Assembly (NCBI RefSeq): GCF_900103275.1
Contig: NZ_FNGP01000002.1
Span: 62,001-126,000 of the forward strand
Source of the DNA: Tessaracoccus oleiagri
Lineage (GTDB): Bacteria; Actinomycetota; Actinomycetes; Propionibacteriales; Propionibacteriaceae
Reading direction: 5' to 3'
DNA: 64,000 bases
Under the pieces are notes generated by a model, which saw only the letters and a list, made by a program, of their open reading frames with translations, ran no database searches and was not told the DNA's origin. The translations under genes and the position numbers were made by a program. Positions 16,190-27,836 of the stretch are shown here, piece by piece (within the stretch, counting starts at the first letter, position 1; each line of letters starts with the position of its first letter).

Positions 16190-16935
16190 TTACTTGCCGT
16201 CGCCCCTGAACATCGCCTTCATCATGTCGCGGTTCAGCTGGGAGATGGACTCCAGCGGGATCCCCTTCGGGCACACCGCGGCGCACTCGCCGATGTTGGT
16301 GCAGTTGCCGAAGCCGAGCTCGTCCTGCGCGGCCACCATCGACTTCACGCGACGGTAGCGCTCCGGCTGGCCCTGCGGCAGCATCGCGAGGTGCGTGATC
16401 TTGGCAGCCGTGAACAGCATGGAGGAGCTGTTCGGGCAGGCCGCGACGCAGGCGCCACAGCCGATGCAGGTGGCGTTGTCGAACGCGATGTCGGCCTCCC
16501 GCTTCGGGGCGGGCGTGGCGTGGGCGTCCGGCGCGGATCCCGTGTTGGACGAGATGTAGCCGCCCGCCTGGATGATCTTGTCCAGCGCCGTGCGATCCAC
16601 GACGAGGTCCTTGATCACCGGGAACGGGCCCGCCTGCCACGGCTCGATGTCGATCGTGGCTCCGTCGGAGAACGACCGCATGTGGAGCTGGCACGTCGTG
16701 GTCTGCTGCGGGCCGTGGGCCACGCCGTTGATCACGAGCGAACACATGCCGCAGATGCCCTCACGGCAGTCGTGGTCGAAGGCGACCGGCTCTTCGTTGC
16801 GAAGCGTGAGTTCCTCGTTGAGCAGGTCGAGCATCTCCAGGAAGGACATGTCCTCGGACACGCCGTCGAGCTCGTACTCGACCATCCTGCCCTGCGCGTT
16901 GGTGCTCGCCTGACGCCAGATACGTAGCTTGAGCT

Positions 16936-16939
<4 letters not shown>
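16190..16939 (-). CDS. sdhB: Succinate dehydrogenase/fumarate reductase iron-sulfur subunit
   Basis: SdhB carries electrons from the flavin to the membrane quinone site. The 249-aa protein has the 2Fe-2S ligands in CREGICGMC plus a distal Cys (TTTC), then [12 protein letters not shown] and [15 protein letters not shown] for the 4Fe-4S and 3Fe-4S clusters. The start is GTG 16939, overlapping the sdhA stop as GTGA, with CGGAG 6-7 nt upstream. It is the last gene of sdhCAB and is followed by a terminator hairpin. Confidence 0.95.
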
Positions 16940-18960
<2,021 letters not shown>

Positions 18961-18967
18961 GAAGGTT

Positions 18968-19678
18968 TCACCCAATCCATCCGAAGAGCACGGCCAGCGG
19001 CATGATCATGAAGCCGACGTAGAGCACCACCGCGACGAAGTACGCCAGGCCGTTGAGGATCCCGCGCGAGCGCGCCGACATGTTGAGCCCGAGCGTCGCG
19101 AACGCGCTCCAGAAGCCGTGGCGGATGTGCATGCACACGAGGATCATCGACACCGCGTACAGGGCGACCATCCACACCTGGCTGAACGACGCGACGACCA
19201 TCGAGTAGGGGCTCGAGGGGTCGGCGTGGAACGTGCCGGGAATGATCGTGAACTGCAGCAGGTGGAAGATCAGGAAGGCGAGCACGATGACGCCGCCCCA
19301 GCGCATGGTGCGCGCGGAGTACGTCTGTGCCTTGCGGACCGTGCGCTGGTAGCCGCGGCCGGCAGCCTGGCTCGACTTCCGCCAGAGCGATGCGGCGGCC
19401 CAGAAGTGCAGCACGACGGCCGCCACCAGGAAGAGCCGGAAGACCCAGATGAACGTGCCGGCGGGCATGATCGGGTAGAGGATGCCGCCGTCCTCGGTGG
19501 CCCCCTTCAACCAGTGCGCGTAGTGGTCGAACGCTTCGGCCCCGTTGAACGCCTTGAGGTTGCCATACATGTGCATGAGCAGGAAGCCGATCATGATCAA
19601 GCCGGTCACCGCCATGGTGAACTTCTTGACCACTGTGGACCGGACTGCTCGCTGGTGAGTAGTCAGTGTTGTCGTCAC
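18968..19678 (-). CDS. sdhC: Succinate dehydrogenase cytochrome b558-type membrane subunit
   Basis: A 236-aa single membrane anchor of the B. subtilis/Wolinella type, carrying two haems and the quinone site, so no separate sdhD is needed. Five hydrophobic helices are visible, with histidines suited to haem ligation in [29 protein letters not shown] and CMHIRHGF. The start is set at GTG 19678: TAGAGT lies 7 nt upstream, so the transcript begins at or next to the start codon. An in-frame ATG six codons earlier overlaps that promoter and is rejected. Confidence 0.93.
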   Translation of the reverse strand: MTTTLTTHQRAVRSTVVKKFTMAVTGLIMIGFLLMHMYGNLKAFNGAEAFDHYAHWLKGATEDGGILYPIMPAGTFIWVFRLFLVAAVVLHFWAAASLWRKSSQAAGRGYQRTVRKAQTYSARTMRWGGVIVLAFLIFHLLQFTIIPGTFHADPSSPYSMVVASFSQVWMVALYAVSMILVCMHIRHGFWSAFATLGLNMSARSRGILNGLAYFVAVVLYVGFMIMPLAVLFGWIG

Positions 19679-19685
19679 GCCCCGC

Positions 19686-19691
19686 ACTCTA
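19686..19691 (-). promoter_or_regulatory. -10 element of the leaderless sdhCAB operon
   Basis: TAGAGT on the minus strand, 7 nt before GTG 19678. The transcript would start on the initiation codon. Confidence 0.65.
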
Positions 19692-19812
19692 GCCAAGTTG
19701 GGCCCCTGTTTGGCGCAGGAGGGTCGGTTAGTGATCAGATGGTTATGAGATTTTCAACCAACGATTTTCCGCACGATTCCGTGCTGAATTTCGTGCCGGG
19801 CGGTCGCCGGGC

Positions 19813-20511
19813 TCAGTCGGTGAGGAGCTCCGGGCGCCGGGCCCTGGTCCTCGCGGTGGCCTGCTCGCGCCGCCAGGCGGCGATGGCCGCGTGGTTGCCG
19901 CTCAGGAGGATCTCGGGGACGGAGCGCCCGCGCCACAGCGGCGGCTTCGTGTAGTTCGGGTACTCCAGCAGCGCGTCCTGGCCGTCGGAGTGGCTCTCCT
20001 CCAGCAGCGACCGGGGGTTGCCGATCACCCCTGGAACCAGCCGCACGATCGCCTCGACCATGGCGAGGGTGGCGACCTCGCCCCCGTTGAGCACGTAGTC
20101 GCCGAGGCTGAGCTCGAGCGTCTCGTAGCGGTCGTGGCAGTGGTCGATGACCCGCTGGTCGATCCCCTCGTAGCGTCCGCAGGCGAACACGAGTTGGGAC
20201 TTGGCGGCGAGTTCGTAGGCGGTGGCCTGCGTGAACGGGCGGCCCGCCGGGGTCGGGATGATGACGGTGAGGGGCCCGTCGGCCGTCGCCTCGACGTGGT
20301 CGAGTGCCTCTCCCCACGGTTCGGGCTTCATGACCATGCCCGCGCCACCGCCGTAGGGCGTGTCGTCGGTGGTGTGGTGGCGGTCGTGGGTCCAGGTGCG
20401 CAGGTCGTGGACGTCCACGTCGATGATGCCCTTGGCGATCGCCTTGCCCACGAGGCTGAGCGAGAGCGGCGCGAAGTAGTCGGGGAAGATGCTGATGATG
20501 TCGATCTTCAC
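19813..20511 (-). CDS. trmD: tRNA (guanine-N1)-methyltransferase
   Basis: This SPOUT enzyme methylates G37 of tRNAs to prevent frameshifting. The 232-aa protein has [16 protein letters not shown], a SAM knot region [13 protein letters not shown] and [11 protein letters not shown], then [11 protein letters not shown] and the C-terminal [16 protein letters not shown]. It overlaps rimM by 4 nt (ATGA). It is the last gene of rpsP-khpA-rimM-trmD, the standard order. After its stop a small AT-rich stretch with a weak GCACG/CGTGC hairpin may end transcription. Confidence 0.97.
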   Translation of the reverse strand: MKIDIISIFPDYFAPLSLSLVGKAIAKGIIDVDVHDLRTWTHDRHHTTDDTPYGGGAGMVMKPEPWGEALDHVEATADGPLTVIIPTPAGRPFTQATAYELAAKSQLVFACGRYEGIDQRVIDHCHDRYETLELSLGDYVLNGGEVATLAMVEAIVRLVPGVIGNPRSLLEESHSDGQDALLEYPNYTKPPLWRGRSVPEILLSGNHAAIAAWRREQATARTRARRPELLTD

Positions 20512-21020
20512 TCGACGTCCTCCAGGAGTCCCCCCACGTCGGCGAGCTGGACGTAGCCGCCCTCGACGTCCACGGTCGGCACCAGTGCCGTCACGAACGG
20601 GATCAGTCGCTCGTCGTCGCCCATGGTCACGACGAGCAGGTCCTGGGTGGGCATGTGCTGCACCTCGGCGATGCTGCCGACGGCCTCCCCGTCGGCGCGG
20701 CGGACCTCGAGGCCGACCAGCTGGCGGTCGAAGTACTCGTCGGGCTCGCTCGGCCGCTCGTCGGCGGGCACATCGACATACAGCCGATCACCGGTGAGCT
20801 GCTCGACCGCGGTGCGATCGGCGAAGCCCTTGAACGAGACGACGAGGCGACCCCGGTGCCAGCGCACCGAAGCCACCTCGATGTTCGAACCGCGTTCGAG
20901 CCGCAGCGTCGCCCCCTTGGCGAACCGCCGCTCGGGCTCGTCGGTGGTCACGTCGATGAAGACATCCCCACGGATCCCGTGGGCACGCCCGATCCTCCCG
21001 ACGACGACCTCGACGAGCAT
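20508..21020 (-). CDS. rimM: Ribosome maturation factor RimM
   Basis: A 170-aa factor that binds uS19 and helps 30S head assembly. The N-terminal beta-barrel starts [16 protein letters not shown], and the PRC-barrel domain starts near residue 95 ([11 protein letters not shown]). It overlaps trmD downstream by 4 nt and shares a base with the khpA stop upstream (TGATG). Confidence 0.96.
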   Translation of the reverse strand: MLVEVVVGRIGRAHGIRGDVFIDVTTDEPERRFAKGATLRLERGSNIEVASVRWHRGRLVVSFKGFADRTAVEQLTGDRLYVDVPADERPSEPDEYFDRQLVGLEVRRADGEAVGSIAEVQHMPTQDLLVVTMGDDERLIPFVTALVPTVDVEGGYVQLADVGGLLEDVE

Positions 21021-21268
21021 CAGCGGCGGCGGGGACGGTCCACGTCGACGAAGTCGATGCGGACCTGTTCCTTGCCGGCCAGTGCGGTGATGACGGTGCG
21101 CAGGGCCTGCGCGGTGCGGCCCTGACGCCCGATGACCTTGCCGACGTCGTCCGGGTGGACGCGGACCTCGAGCAGCCGCCCACGGCGGAGGTCCTTGTCG
21201 CGCACGGAGACGTCGTCGGGGTTCGAGACGATCCCCGCGACCAGGTGTTCCAGAGCCTCGGCGAGCAC
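21020..21268 (-). CDS. khpA: KH-domain RNA-binding protein KhpA
   Basis: An 82-aa single KH-domain protein (YlqC/KhpA family) that binds RNA and in other Gram-positives partners KhpB in cell-division and small-RNA control. The GxxG loop is IGRQGR near residue 45. It starts with GTG 21268, 2 nt after the rpsP stop, and is the conserved partner of rpsP. Confidence 0.94.
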   Translation of the reverse strand: MLAEALEHLVAGIVSNPDDVSVRDKDLRRGRLLEVRVHPDDVGKVIGRQGRTAQALRTVITALAGKEQVRIDFVDVDRPRRR

Positions 21269-21270
21269 TG

Positions 21271-21726
21271 TCAGGCCTCTTCGGCCGGAGCCTCGGCCTC
21301 GTCGGCGGCGGGCGCCTCGGCCGGGGCCTCGGTCTTCGCCTCTTCAGCCTTCTTGCGCGCCTTGGAGATGGCGGGGGCGGTGGCGTCGGAGTCCTCGGCC
21401 AGCGCCTTCGCGAACTCGGCCTCGCGGTCGCGACGCTCGGGCTGGGGGTCGATGCCCTCCGGCGACTTGTCGCCGGTGAACTTCTGCCAGTCGCCGGAGC
21501 GCTTCAGGATGGCGACGACGGCCTCGGTGGGCTGGGCGCCGACGGACAGCCAGTACTGCGCCCGCTCGGAGTTGACCTTGATCACCGAAGGGTCGTTCTT
21601 CGGGTGGTACAGGCCGATCTCCTCGATGGCCTGGCCGTCGCGCTTCTGGCGCGAGTCCATGACGACGATGCGGTAGTGGGGCGAGCGGATCTTGCCCATG
21701 CGCTTGAGACGAATCTTGGTTGCCAC
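21271..21726 (-). CDS. rpsP: Small ribosomal subunit protein bS16
   Basis: A 151-aa S16. The first 85 residues are the conserved body ([26 protein letters not shown]). The rest is an Ala/Glu-rich, low-complexity tail, common in actinobacteria. The start GTG 21726 has GGAG about 11 nt upstream; in-frame starts further up to 22062 run into unrelated sequence. It heads the rpsP-khpA-rimM-trmD operon, with about 135 nt of untranslated leader and a possible CACAAT -10 on the minus strand near 21856. Confidence 0.96.
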   Translation of the reverse strand: MATKIRLKRMGKIRSPHYRIVVMDSRQKRDGQAIEEIGLYHPKNDPSVIKVNSERAQYWLSVGAQPTEAVVAILKRSGDWQKFTGDKSPEGIDPQPERRDREAEFAKALAEDSDATAPAISKARKKAEEAKTEAPAEAPAADEAEAPAEEA

Positions 21727-21895
21727 TGTTGTGGGGTCTCCTCGAGTAGTGAAGTTTGGGGCGGCATGCGCACGTGTGGGGCACGCGCGCCTGCAAACCT
21801 GTGGTCCTACCGACCGGACGAGTAGAGGGCTCCGGCCAGAAAGGTGCATCGGATATTGTGCCAGAGTCCCGGGCGTTCGCCTAATGGCGGGCCGG

Positions 21896-21901
21896 TACGC
21901 T
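21896..21901 (+). promoter_or_regulatory. Possible -10 of the leaderless zincin gene
   Basis: TACGCT 6 nt before ATG 21908, with no Shine-Dalgarno. It is the weakest member of the leaderless set. Confidence 0.4.
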
Positions 21902-21907
21902 CGGCGC

Positions 21908-22276
21908 ATGGACGCGCCGCACTCCCCCGCCCTCGACATCAGCGACGAGGCGTTCGACGCCCTCGTCGAGGAGGCCTTCGACGAGATCCCGGCCCCCCTC
22001 CTCGAGAACATCGACAACCTCATCTTCGTCGTCGAGGACGAGCCCGAGGACGGCTCCGACATGCTCGGCTACTACGAGGGCACGGCGCTCACCGAACGCG
22101 AGGCGTACGGGTACGGGCAGCTGCCCGACCGCATCGTGCTCTTCAAGGGCCCGCTCACCCGGCTCTGCGGCGACGAGGACGAGCTCTACGACGAGATCGT
22201 CGTCACGCTCGTCCACGAACTGGGGCACTACCACGGCATCGAGGAGGACAGGCTCCACGAACTCGGCTGGGGTTAG
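21908..22276 (+). CDS. Small zincin-like metallopeptidase family protein
   Basis: A 122-aa acidic protein of the minimal-zincin family (metallopeptidase family, DUF1025-like). The zinc motif [18 protein letters not shown] near the C-terminus supplies HExxH plus a further His/Asp; [14 protein letters not shown] and GYYEG(T) are also conserved. Its substrate is unknown. The start ATG 21908 is chosen because upstream in-frame codons read through the divergent rpsP leader region, and because of the closely placed TACGCT. It is divergent from rpsP and convergent with sppA. Confidence 0.88.
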   Translation: MDAPHSPALDISDEAFDALVEEAFDEIPAPLLENIDNLIFVVEDEPEDGSDMLGYYEGTALTEREAYGYGQLPDRIVLFKGPLTRLCGDEDELYDEIVVTLVHELGHYHGIEEDRLHELGWG

Positions 22277-22296
22277 GCCCCGGGACGTGGGCCGGG

Positions 22297-23544
22297 TCAG
22301 CCGCAGACCGCCGTCAAGGGGCCGTGGTAGGCGAGCACGCTCGTCGGGCCACAGATGGCCTGGCTGAGCGACGGGGTGACCCCGGAGCCCTGCGCGGCGA
22401 CCGGGCTCTCCCCGTAGATCCGCTCGATGCCGAGCAGGCCGGACCAGAACGACTGCGGGTAGGTGAACGCGTCGACACGCGTGTCGTCGGGGTCGAGGCC
22501 TGCCGTCTCCGCGGCGTGCCGGAAGAACTCGTCGCGGCCCATCACGCCGTCGATCAGTCCGTACTCGAGCGACTTGTTGTTGGCGAACATGCCGGCGCCC
22601 ATCTCGTCGCGGATGGTGGCCTCGTCGATGCCGCGGTGTTCCGCGACGTGGCTCACGAACTGACCGTACTCGTAGTCGAGCATCTCCAGCCAGCGGGTGC
22701 GCTCCTCCTCGGTCATGGCGCGGAAGGGGTTGCCGAAGTCCTTGCCCTTACCGGCGGAGAGGTACTCCTGGGTGATGGACTCGGCCTCGATGCCGGCGGT
22801 GAGGATGGTGCTGCCGATGGCGGTCACGTTCGTGTACTGCTGGAACGGCCCGGAGAGCACGCCGATGGAGCCCACGAGTGCTCCGTGGTCCGCGAGGATC
22901 TCGTCGGCGGTCGCGGTGGCGTAGACGCCGCCGGACGCGGACATGGAGGCGACGTGCACCAGCACCGGCTGACCGGTGCGCTCCTGGTAGCGGGTCACCG
23001 CGTCGGCGATGGCCTTGGAACCGGGGATGGAGCCGCCGGGGGTGTTGACCAGCAGCACGAGCCCGGCGCTGTCGTCCGTGGTCAGCGAGTCGATGGTGGA
23101 GGCCACCTCGTAGCCGTACGTGCCGGAACCAAGTAGTGCGCCGTCGCTGGAGTCGGCCATGATGGCGCCGGCGATGTCGATGGCCCGCAGCGAGCCCTCG
23201 GCGTCCGGGTCGCCCCAGATGGTGGCGACCTCGGTGGCCGCCACCCCCGCCGGTGTGCTGACGCTCATGGTCGCCAGCGACGCGAGCGCCATGAGGAAGG
23301 CGACGATGCTCCCGACCACCATCACGGCGCCCAGCCCGAGCGCGAAGCCCATCCCCGTGCCGAAGCCGCGCCCGAAGCCGCTCCGCGGTTTGGGGGGCGC
23401 GGGCGCGTAGCCCGGGCGGGAGGCCGGCGGCGCGGGTTGCTGCCACTGCGGCGTCGGACCGGAGCGGCCGGTCTGCGGGGGTGCGCCCACCTCGTGGGTG
23501 CTCTGGGGGAACGAGCTCGGCTTGGGGTCTTGGGGTTCGGACAT
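22297..23544 (-). CDS. S49 family signal-peptide-peptidase-like protease (SppA type)
   Basis: A 415-aa membrane protease. A Pro-rich cytoplasmic N-terminus (residues 1-55) precedes a transmembrane stretch (about 60-95). The catalytic Ser is in SMSASGGVYA and the Lys in SAGKGKDFGNPF, giving the SppA Ser/Lys dyad; PGGSIPGS forms part of the oxyanion loop. It probably degrades leftover signal peptides or regulates membrane stress. The start has AAGGAACC, 3 nt after the amidohydrolase stop, so the two are co-transcribed. It has one peptidase domain and is the short form of the family. Confidence 0.92.
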   Translation of the reverse strand: MSEPQDPKPSSFPQSTHEVGAPPQTGRSGPTPQWQQPAPPASRPGYAPAPPKPRSGFGRGFGTGMGFALGLGAVMVVGSIVAFLMALASLATMSVSTPAGVAATEVATIWGDPDAEGSLRAIDIAGAIMADSSDGALLGSGTYGYEVASTIDSLTTDDSAGLVLLVNTPGGSIPGSKAIADAVTRYQERTGQPVLVHVASMSASGGVYATATADEILADHGALVGSIGVLSGPFQQYTNVTAIGSTILTAGIEAESITQEYLSAGKGKDFGNPFRAMTEEERTRWLEMLDYEYGQFVSHVAEHRGIDEATIRDEMGAGMFANNKSLEYGLIDGVMGRDEFFRHAAETAGLDPDDTRVDAFTYPQSFWSGLLGIERIYGESPVAAQGSGVTPSLSQAICGPTSVLAYHGPLTAVCG

Positions 23545-23550
23545 GGTTCC

Positions 23551-24618
23551 TTACAGGACTCGGCCGCGCAGGATGCGGTGGGTGGGTCGTCGCAGGGTGG
23601 AGAGGTCGTTGCGGGGGTCGGCGTCGAGCAGCAGCAGGTCGGCGCTCGCGCCCTCGGTGAGGTTGTCGGCGCGCAGCCAGTCACGGGCGCGCCACGCGGC
23701 GGCGCCGAGAGCGAACTCCGCTCCCCCGAGGTCCGCAAGCGCGTCGATCTCGTCGACGATGCGGCCGTGCGCCACGACGGTGCCCGCGTCGGTGCCCGCG
23801 TAGACCGGCACGCCCGCCTCGATGGCCTTCTGGATGGTGAGGTGGCGACGCTCGTGCAGCGCCCGCATGTGGTCGGCGTAGTCGGGGAACTTCGCCTCGC
23901 CCTGCGCCGCGTAGTCCGGGAAGTTGTCGAGGTTGATGAGCGTGGGGACGAGCGCCACCTCCCGCTCGGCCATGAGCGCGATGGTCTCCTCGTCGAGGCC
24001 GGTGCCGTGCTCGATGCAGTCGACGCCGGCGCGGACGATCTCGGCGACGGACTGCTCGCCGAAGCAGTGCGCCGTGACGCGGGCGCCCTCGTCGTGGGCG
24101 ACGGCGATGGCGCGGGCGACGACGTCGGCCGGGAAGCTGGGGGCCAGGTCGCCGACGCCGCGGTCGATCCAGTCGCCGATCAGCTTGACCCAGCCGTCAC
24201 CGTCGCGTGCCTCGTGCCGCACCTGCTCGACGAGCTGCTCCGGCTCGATCTCGTGAGCCAGGTAGCGGATGTAGCGCCGGGTCCGTGCGATGTGGCGGCC
24301 GGCCCGGATCAGACGGGGCATCCCGGGGTCCTCCTGGACGAACCGGGTGTCCGACGGCGACCCGGCGTCGCGGACCAGCATGACGCCGGCGGCGAGGTCC
24401 GCCCGGGCCTGTTCCTGGGCGGTGGCACGGTCGACCTCCCCCTCGACCCCGAGGCCGATGTGGCAGTGGGCGTCGACGAGGCCGGGCATGGCCCAGACGC
24501 CGTCGACGAGCGTGCGGGCCCCCTCGACGGGCGTGAACGTGACGCGCCCGTCGGCGATCCAGAAGTCGACGGGACGGTCCCCGGGGAGGATGGTGGCGCG
24601 GACGTGCAACTGCTCCAT
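23551..24618 (-). CDS. Amidohydrolase family protein (imidazolonepropionase-like)
   Basis: A 355-aa TIM-barrel metal-dependent hydrolase. Metal and substrate residues are visible in DAHCHIGLG (first His pair), VTAHCFG, EHGTGLD and AGTDAG. The related imidazolonepropionase and prolidase-like groups cannot be told apart here, so the substrate is left open. The start is ATG 24618, with TAGGGT 7 nt upstream (leaderless). A start three codons earlier would overlap that promoter. It is co-transcribed with sppA. Confidence 0.86.
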   Translation of the reverse strand: MEQLHVRATILPGDRPVDFWIADGRVTFTPVEGARTLVDGVWAMPGLVDAHCHIGLGVEGEVDRATAQEQARADLAAGVMLVRDAGSPSDTRFVQEDPGMPRLIRAGRHIARTRRYIRYLAHEIEPEQLVEQVRHEARDGDGWVKLIGDWIDRGVGDLAPSFPADVVARAIAVAHDEGARVTAHCFGEQSVAEIVRAGVDCIEHGTGLDEETIALMAEREVALVPTLINLDNFPDYAAQGEAKFPDYADHMRALHERRHLTIQKAIEAGVPVYAGTDAGTVVAHGRIVDEIDALADLGGAEFALGAAAWRARDWLRADNLTEGASADLLLLDADPRNDLSTLRRPTHRILRGRVL

Positions 24619-24625
24619 GGCCCTC

Positions 24626-24631
24626 ACCCTA
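24626..24631 (-). promoter_or_regulatory. -10 element of the leaderless amidohydrolase gene
   Basis: TAGGGT on the minus strand, 7 nt before ATG 24618; no Shine-Dalgarno. Confidence 0.6.
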
Positions 24632-24660
24632 TCGATCGCGCCGCACCCCAGGGGGCGCGG

Positions 24661-26223
<1,563 letters not shown>

Positions 26224-26297
26224 TAGGAATTGCCCTTCGCAGATGAATTACCCGGCCAAGGATACCCAGTCCGGTCCCGGCGGGGCCACGCGTGGGA

Positions 26298-26585
26298 TCA
26301 GCGGTACCCGAGGTCCTGGTAGTCGCGGTGCTTCGCCATCCAGCCCTTCACGAACGGGCACAGCGGCAGCACCTTGCGCTCCCCCGCCGCGCGGACGTCG
26401 TCGAGCGCCCCGCGAACGAGCGCGGACCCCACGCCCCTGCCCTCGAACTCGGGGCCAACCTCGGTGTGGGTGAACGTGATGAGTTCGTTGCTCAGCATGT
26501 ACTCGGCGTAGCCGGCGAGCTCGCCGTCGAGGTATGCCTCGTAGCGCTTCCGGTCCGCGTTGTTCGACACCTCGACGTCACTCAC
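26298..26585 (-). CDS. GNAT family N-acetyltransferase, short form
   Basis: A 95-aa GNAT of the small YidJ-like type. The acetyl-CoA loop is EFEGRGVGSALVRGAL near residues 47-62, followed by LCPFVKGWMAKHRDYQDL, the C-terminal signature of this short subfamily. The acceptor is unknown. It starts with GTG 26585, 3 nt after the ftsY stop, so it is translated with ftsY. Confidence 0.87.
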   Translation of the reverse strand: MSDVEVSNNADRKRYEAYLDGELAGYAEYMLSNELITFTHTEVGPEFEGRGVGSALVRGALDDVRAAGERKVLPLCPFVKGWMAKHRDYQDLGYR

Positions 26586-26588
26586 GAG

Positions 26589-27779
26589 TCACTCCCCCAG
26601 GATGCCGGCGACGAAGCCGTGGGTGTCGAAGGGAGCGAGGTCGTCGACGCCCTCGCCGAGGCCGATGAGTTTCACGGGCACACCCAGTTCGCGCTGGACC
26701 TGGACGACGATGCCGCCCTTGGCCGAGCCGTCGAGCTTGGTGAGGACCACACCTGTGACGTCCACGACCTCTCCGAAGATGCGGGCCTGGGTCATGCCGT
26801 TCTGGCCGGTGGTGGCGTCGAGCACGAGCAGCACCTCCGAGACCTTCGCCTTCTTCTCGACGACGCGCTTGACCTTGCCGAGCTCGTCCATCAGGCCGGT
26901 CTTCGTGTGGAGGCGTCCGGCGGTGTCGATGATGACCACGTCCACGCCCGCCTCGGCGCCCTTGGCGACCGCGTCGAAGGCGACGGATGCGGGGTCGGCG
27001 CCCTCATGGCTGCGGACGGTCTCGACGCCGACCCGCTCTCCCCAGGTGGCGAGCTGCTCGGCGGCGGCCGCGCGGAAGGTGTCGGCGGCGCCGAGCATGA
27101 CCGTCTTGCCCTCGGCGACGAGCACCCGTGCCAGCTTGCCGACCGTCGTGGTCTTGCCGGTGCCGTTGACGCCGACGACGAGCACGACGGCCGGGTTGTC
27201 GCCGTCCTTCTCGAGGTTGAGCGTGCGGTCGAGCGTGGGGTCGACGAGCCGCACCAGCTCGTCGCGGAGGATGCCCTTCGCCTGCGCAGGGTCCGAGACG
27301 CCGTCGACGGCGAAGTCGCGGCGCAGCGCCTCGGTGAGCTCGGTGGTGGGCCCGACGCCCAGGTCGGAGGCGATGAGCGTGGCCTCGAAGTCGTCCCAGG
27401 TGTCCTCGTCGAGCTGGTCCACGGACAGGAGGTCCGCGAGCGCGCGGGCCAAGGCGTTGTTGGAGCTGGCCAGGCGACGTCGCAGCCGCGCCATCCGGGA
27501 GCGCGGCGCCTCCGGCTGCTCGACCGCGGGTTCGAGGACCTCGGGCTCGGGCTCCGGCAGCGGCTCCTCCGGCACGGGGGCCGGTTCTGGTCGGCGGTCC
27601 TCGATGACCGGGGCCTCCCCCGCCGGGGCGCCCTCCTCGTCAGTGGGCGCCTCGAGCTCGGCCTCCTCGCGGCCTCGCTCGAGTTCCTGCCGGCGGCGGT
27701 CACGGGCGACGACGATGCTCGCGGCGACGATCGCCAGGCCGACGAGCGCTACGACTGTCCAGAAAATCCATTGGTCCAC
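26589..27779 (-). CDS. ftsY: Signal recognition particle receptor FtsY
   Basis: FtsY docks the Ffh-ribosome complex at the membrane. It has an N-terminal membrane helix ([21 protein letters not shown]), an acidic Glu/Pro-rich A domain to about residue 100, then the NG domain with G1 [23 protein letters not shown] and [10 protein letters not shown]. An ATG at 27788 is in frame, but it overlaps a TAGGAT -10 that sits exactly 7 nt before GTG 27779; the leaderless GTG is therefore preferred (396 aa). A membrane-anchored N-terminus is typical of actinobacterial FtsY. Confidence 0.94.
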   Translation of the reverse strand: MDQWIFWTVVALVGLAIVAASIVVARDRRRQELERGREEAELEAPTDEEGAPAGEAPVIEDRRPEPAPVPEEPLPEPEPEVLEPAVEQPEAPRSRMARLRRRLASSNNALARALADLLSVDQLDEDTWDDFEATLIASDLGVGPTTELTEALRRDFAVDGVSDPAQAKGILRDELVRLVDPTLDRTLNLEKDGDNPAVVLVVGVNGTGKTTTVGKLARVLVAEGKTVMLGAADTFRAAAAEQLATWGERVGVETVRSHEGADPASVAFDAVAKGAEAGVDVVIIDTAGRLHTKTGLMDELGKVKRVVEKKAKVSEVLLVLDATTGQNGMTQARIFGEVVDVTGVVLTKLDGSAKGGIVVQVQRELGVPVKLIGLGEGVDDLAPFDTHGFVAGILGE

Positions 27780-27786
27780 GAGCCGC

Positions 27787-27792
27787 ATCCTA
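27787..27792 (-). promoter_or_regulatory. -10 element of leaderless ftsY
   Basis: TAGGAT on the minus strand, 7 nt before GTG 27779, in the 48-nt gap after smc. Confidence 0.55.
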
Positions 27793-27836
27793 CCGGTGGC
27801 CCGTCACGGGCCCACCGATCCCGGCGATTGCGCGGC

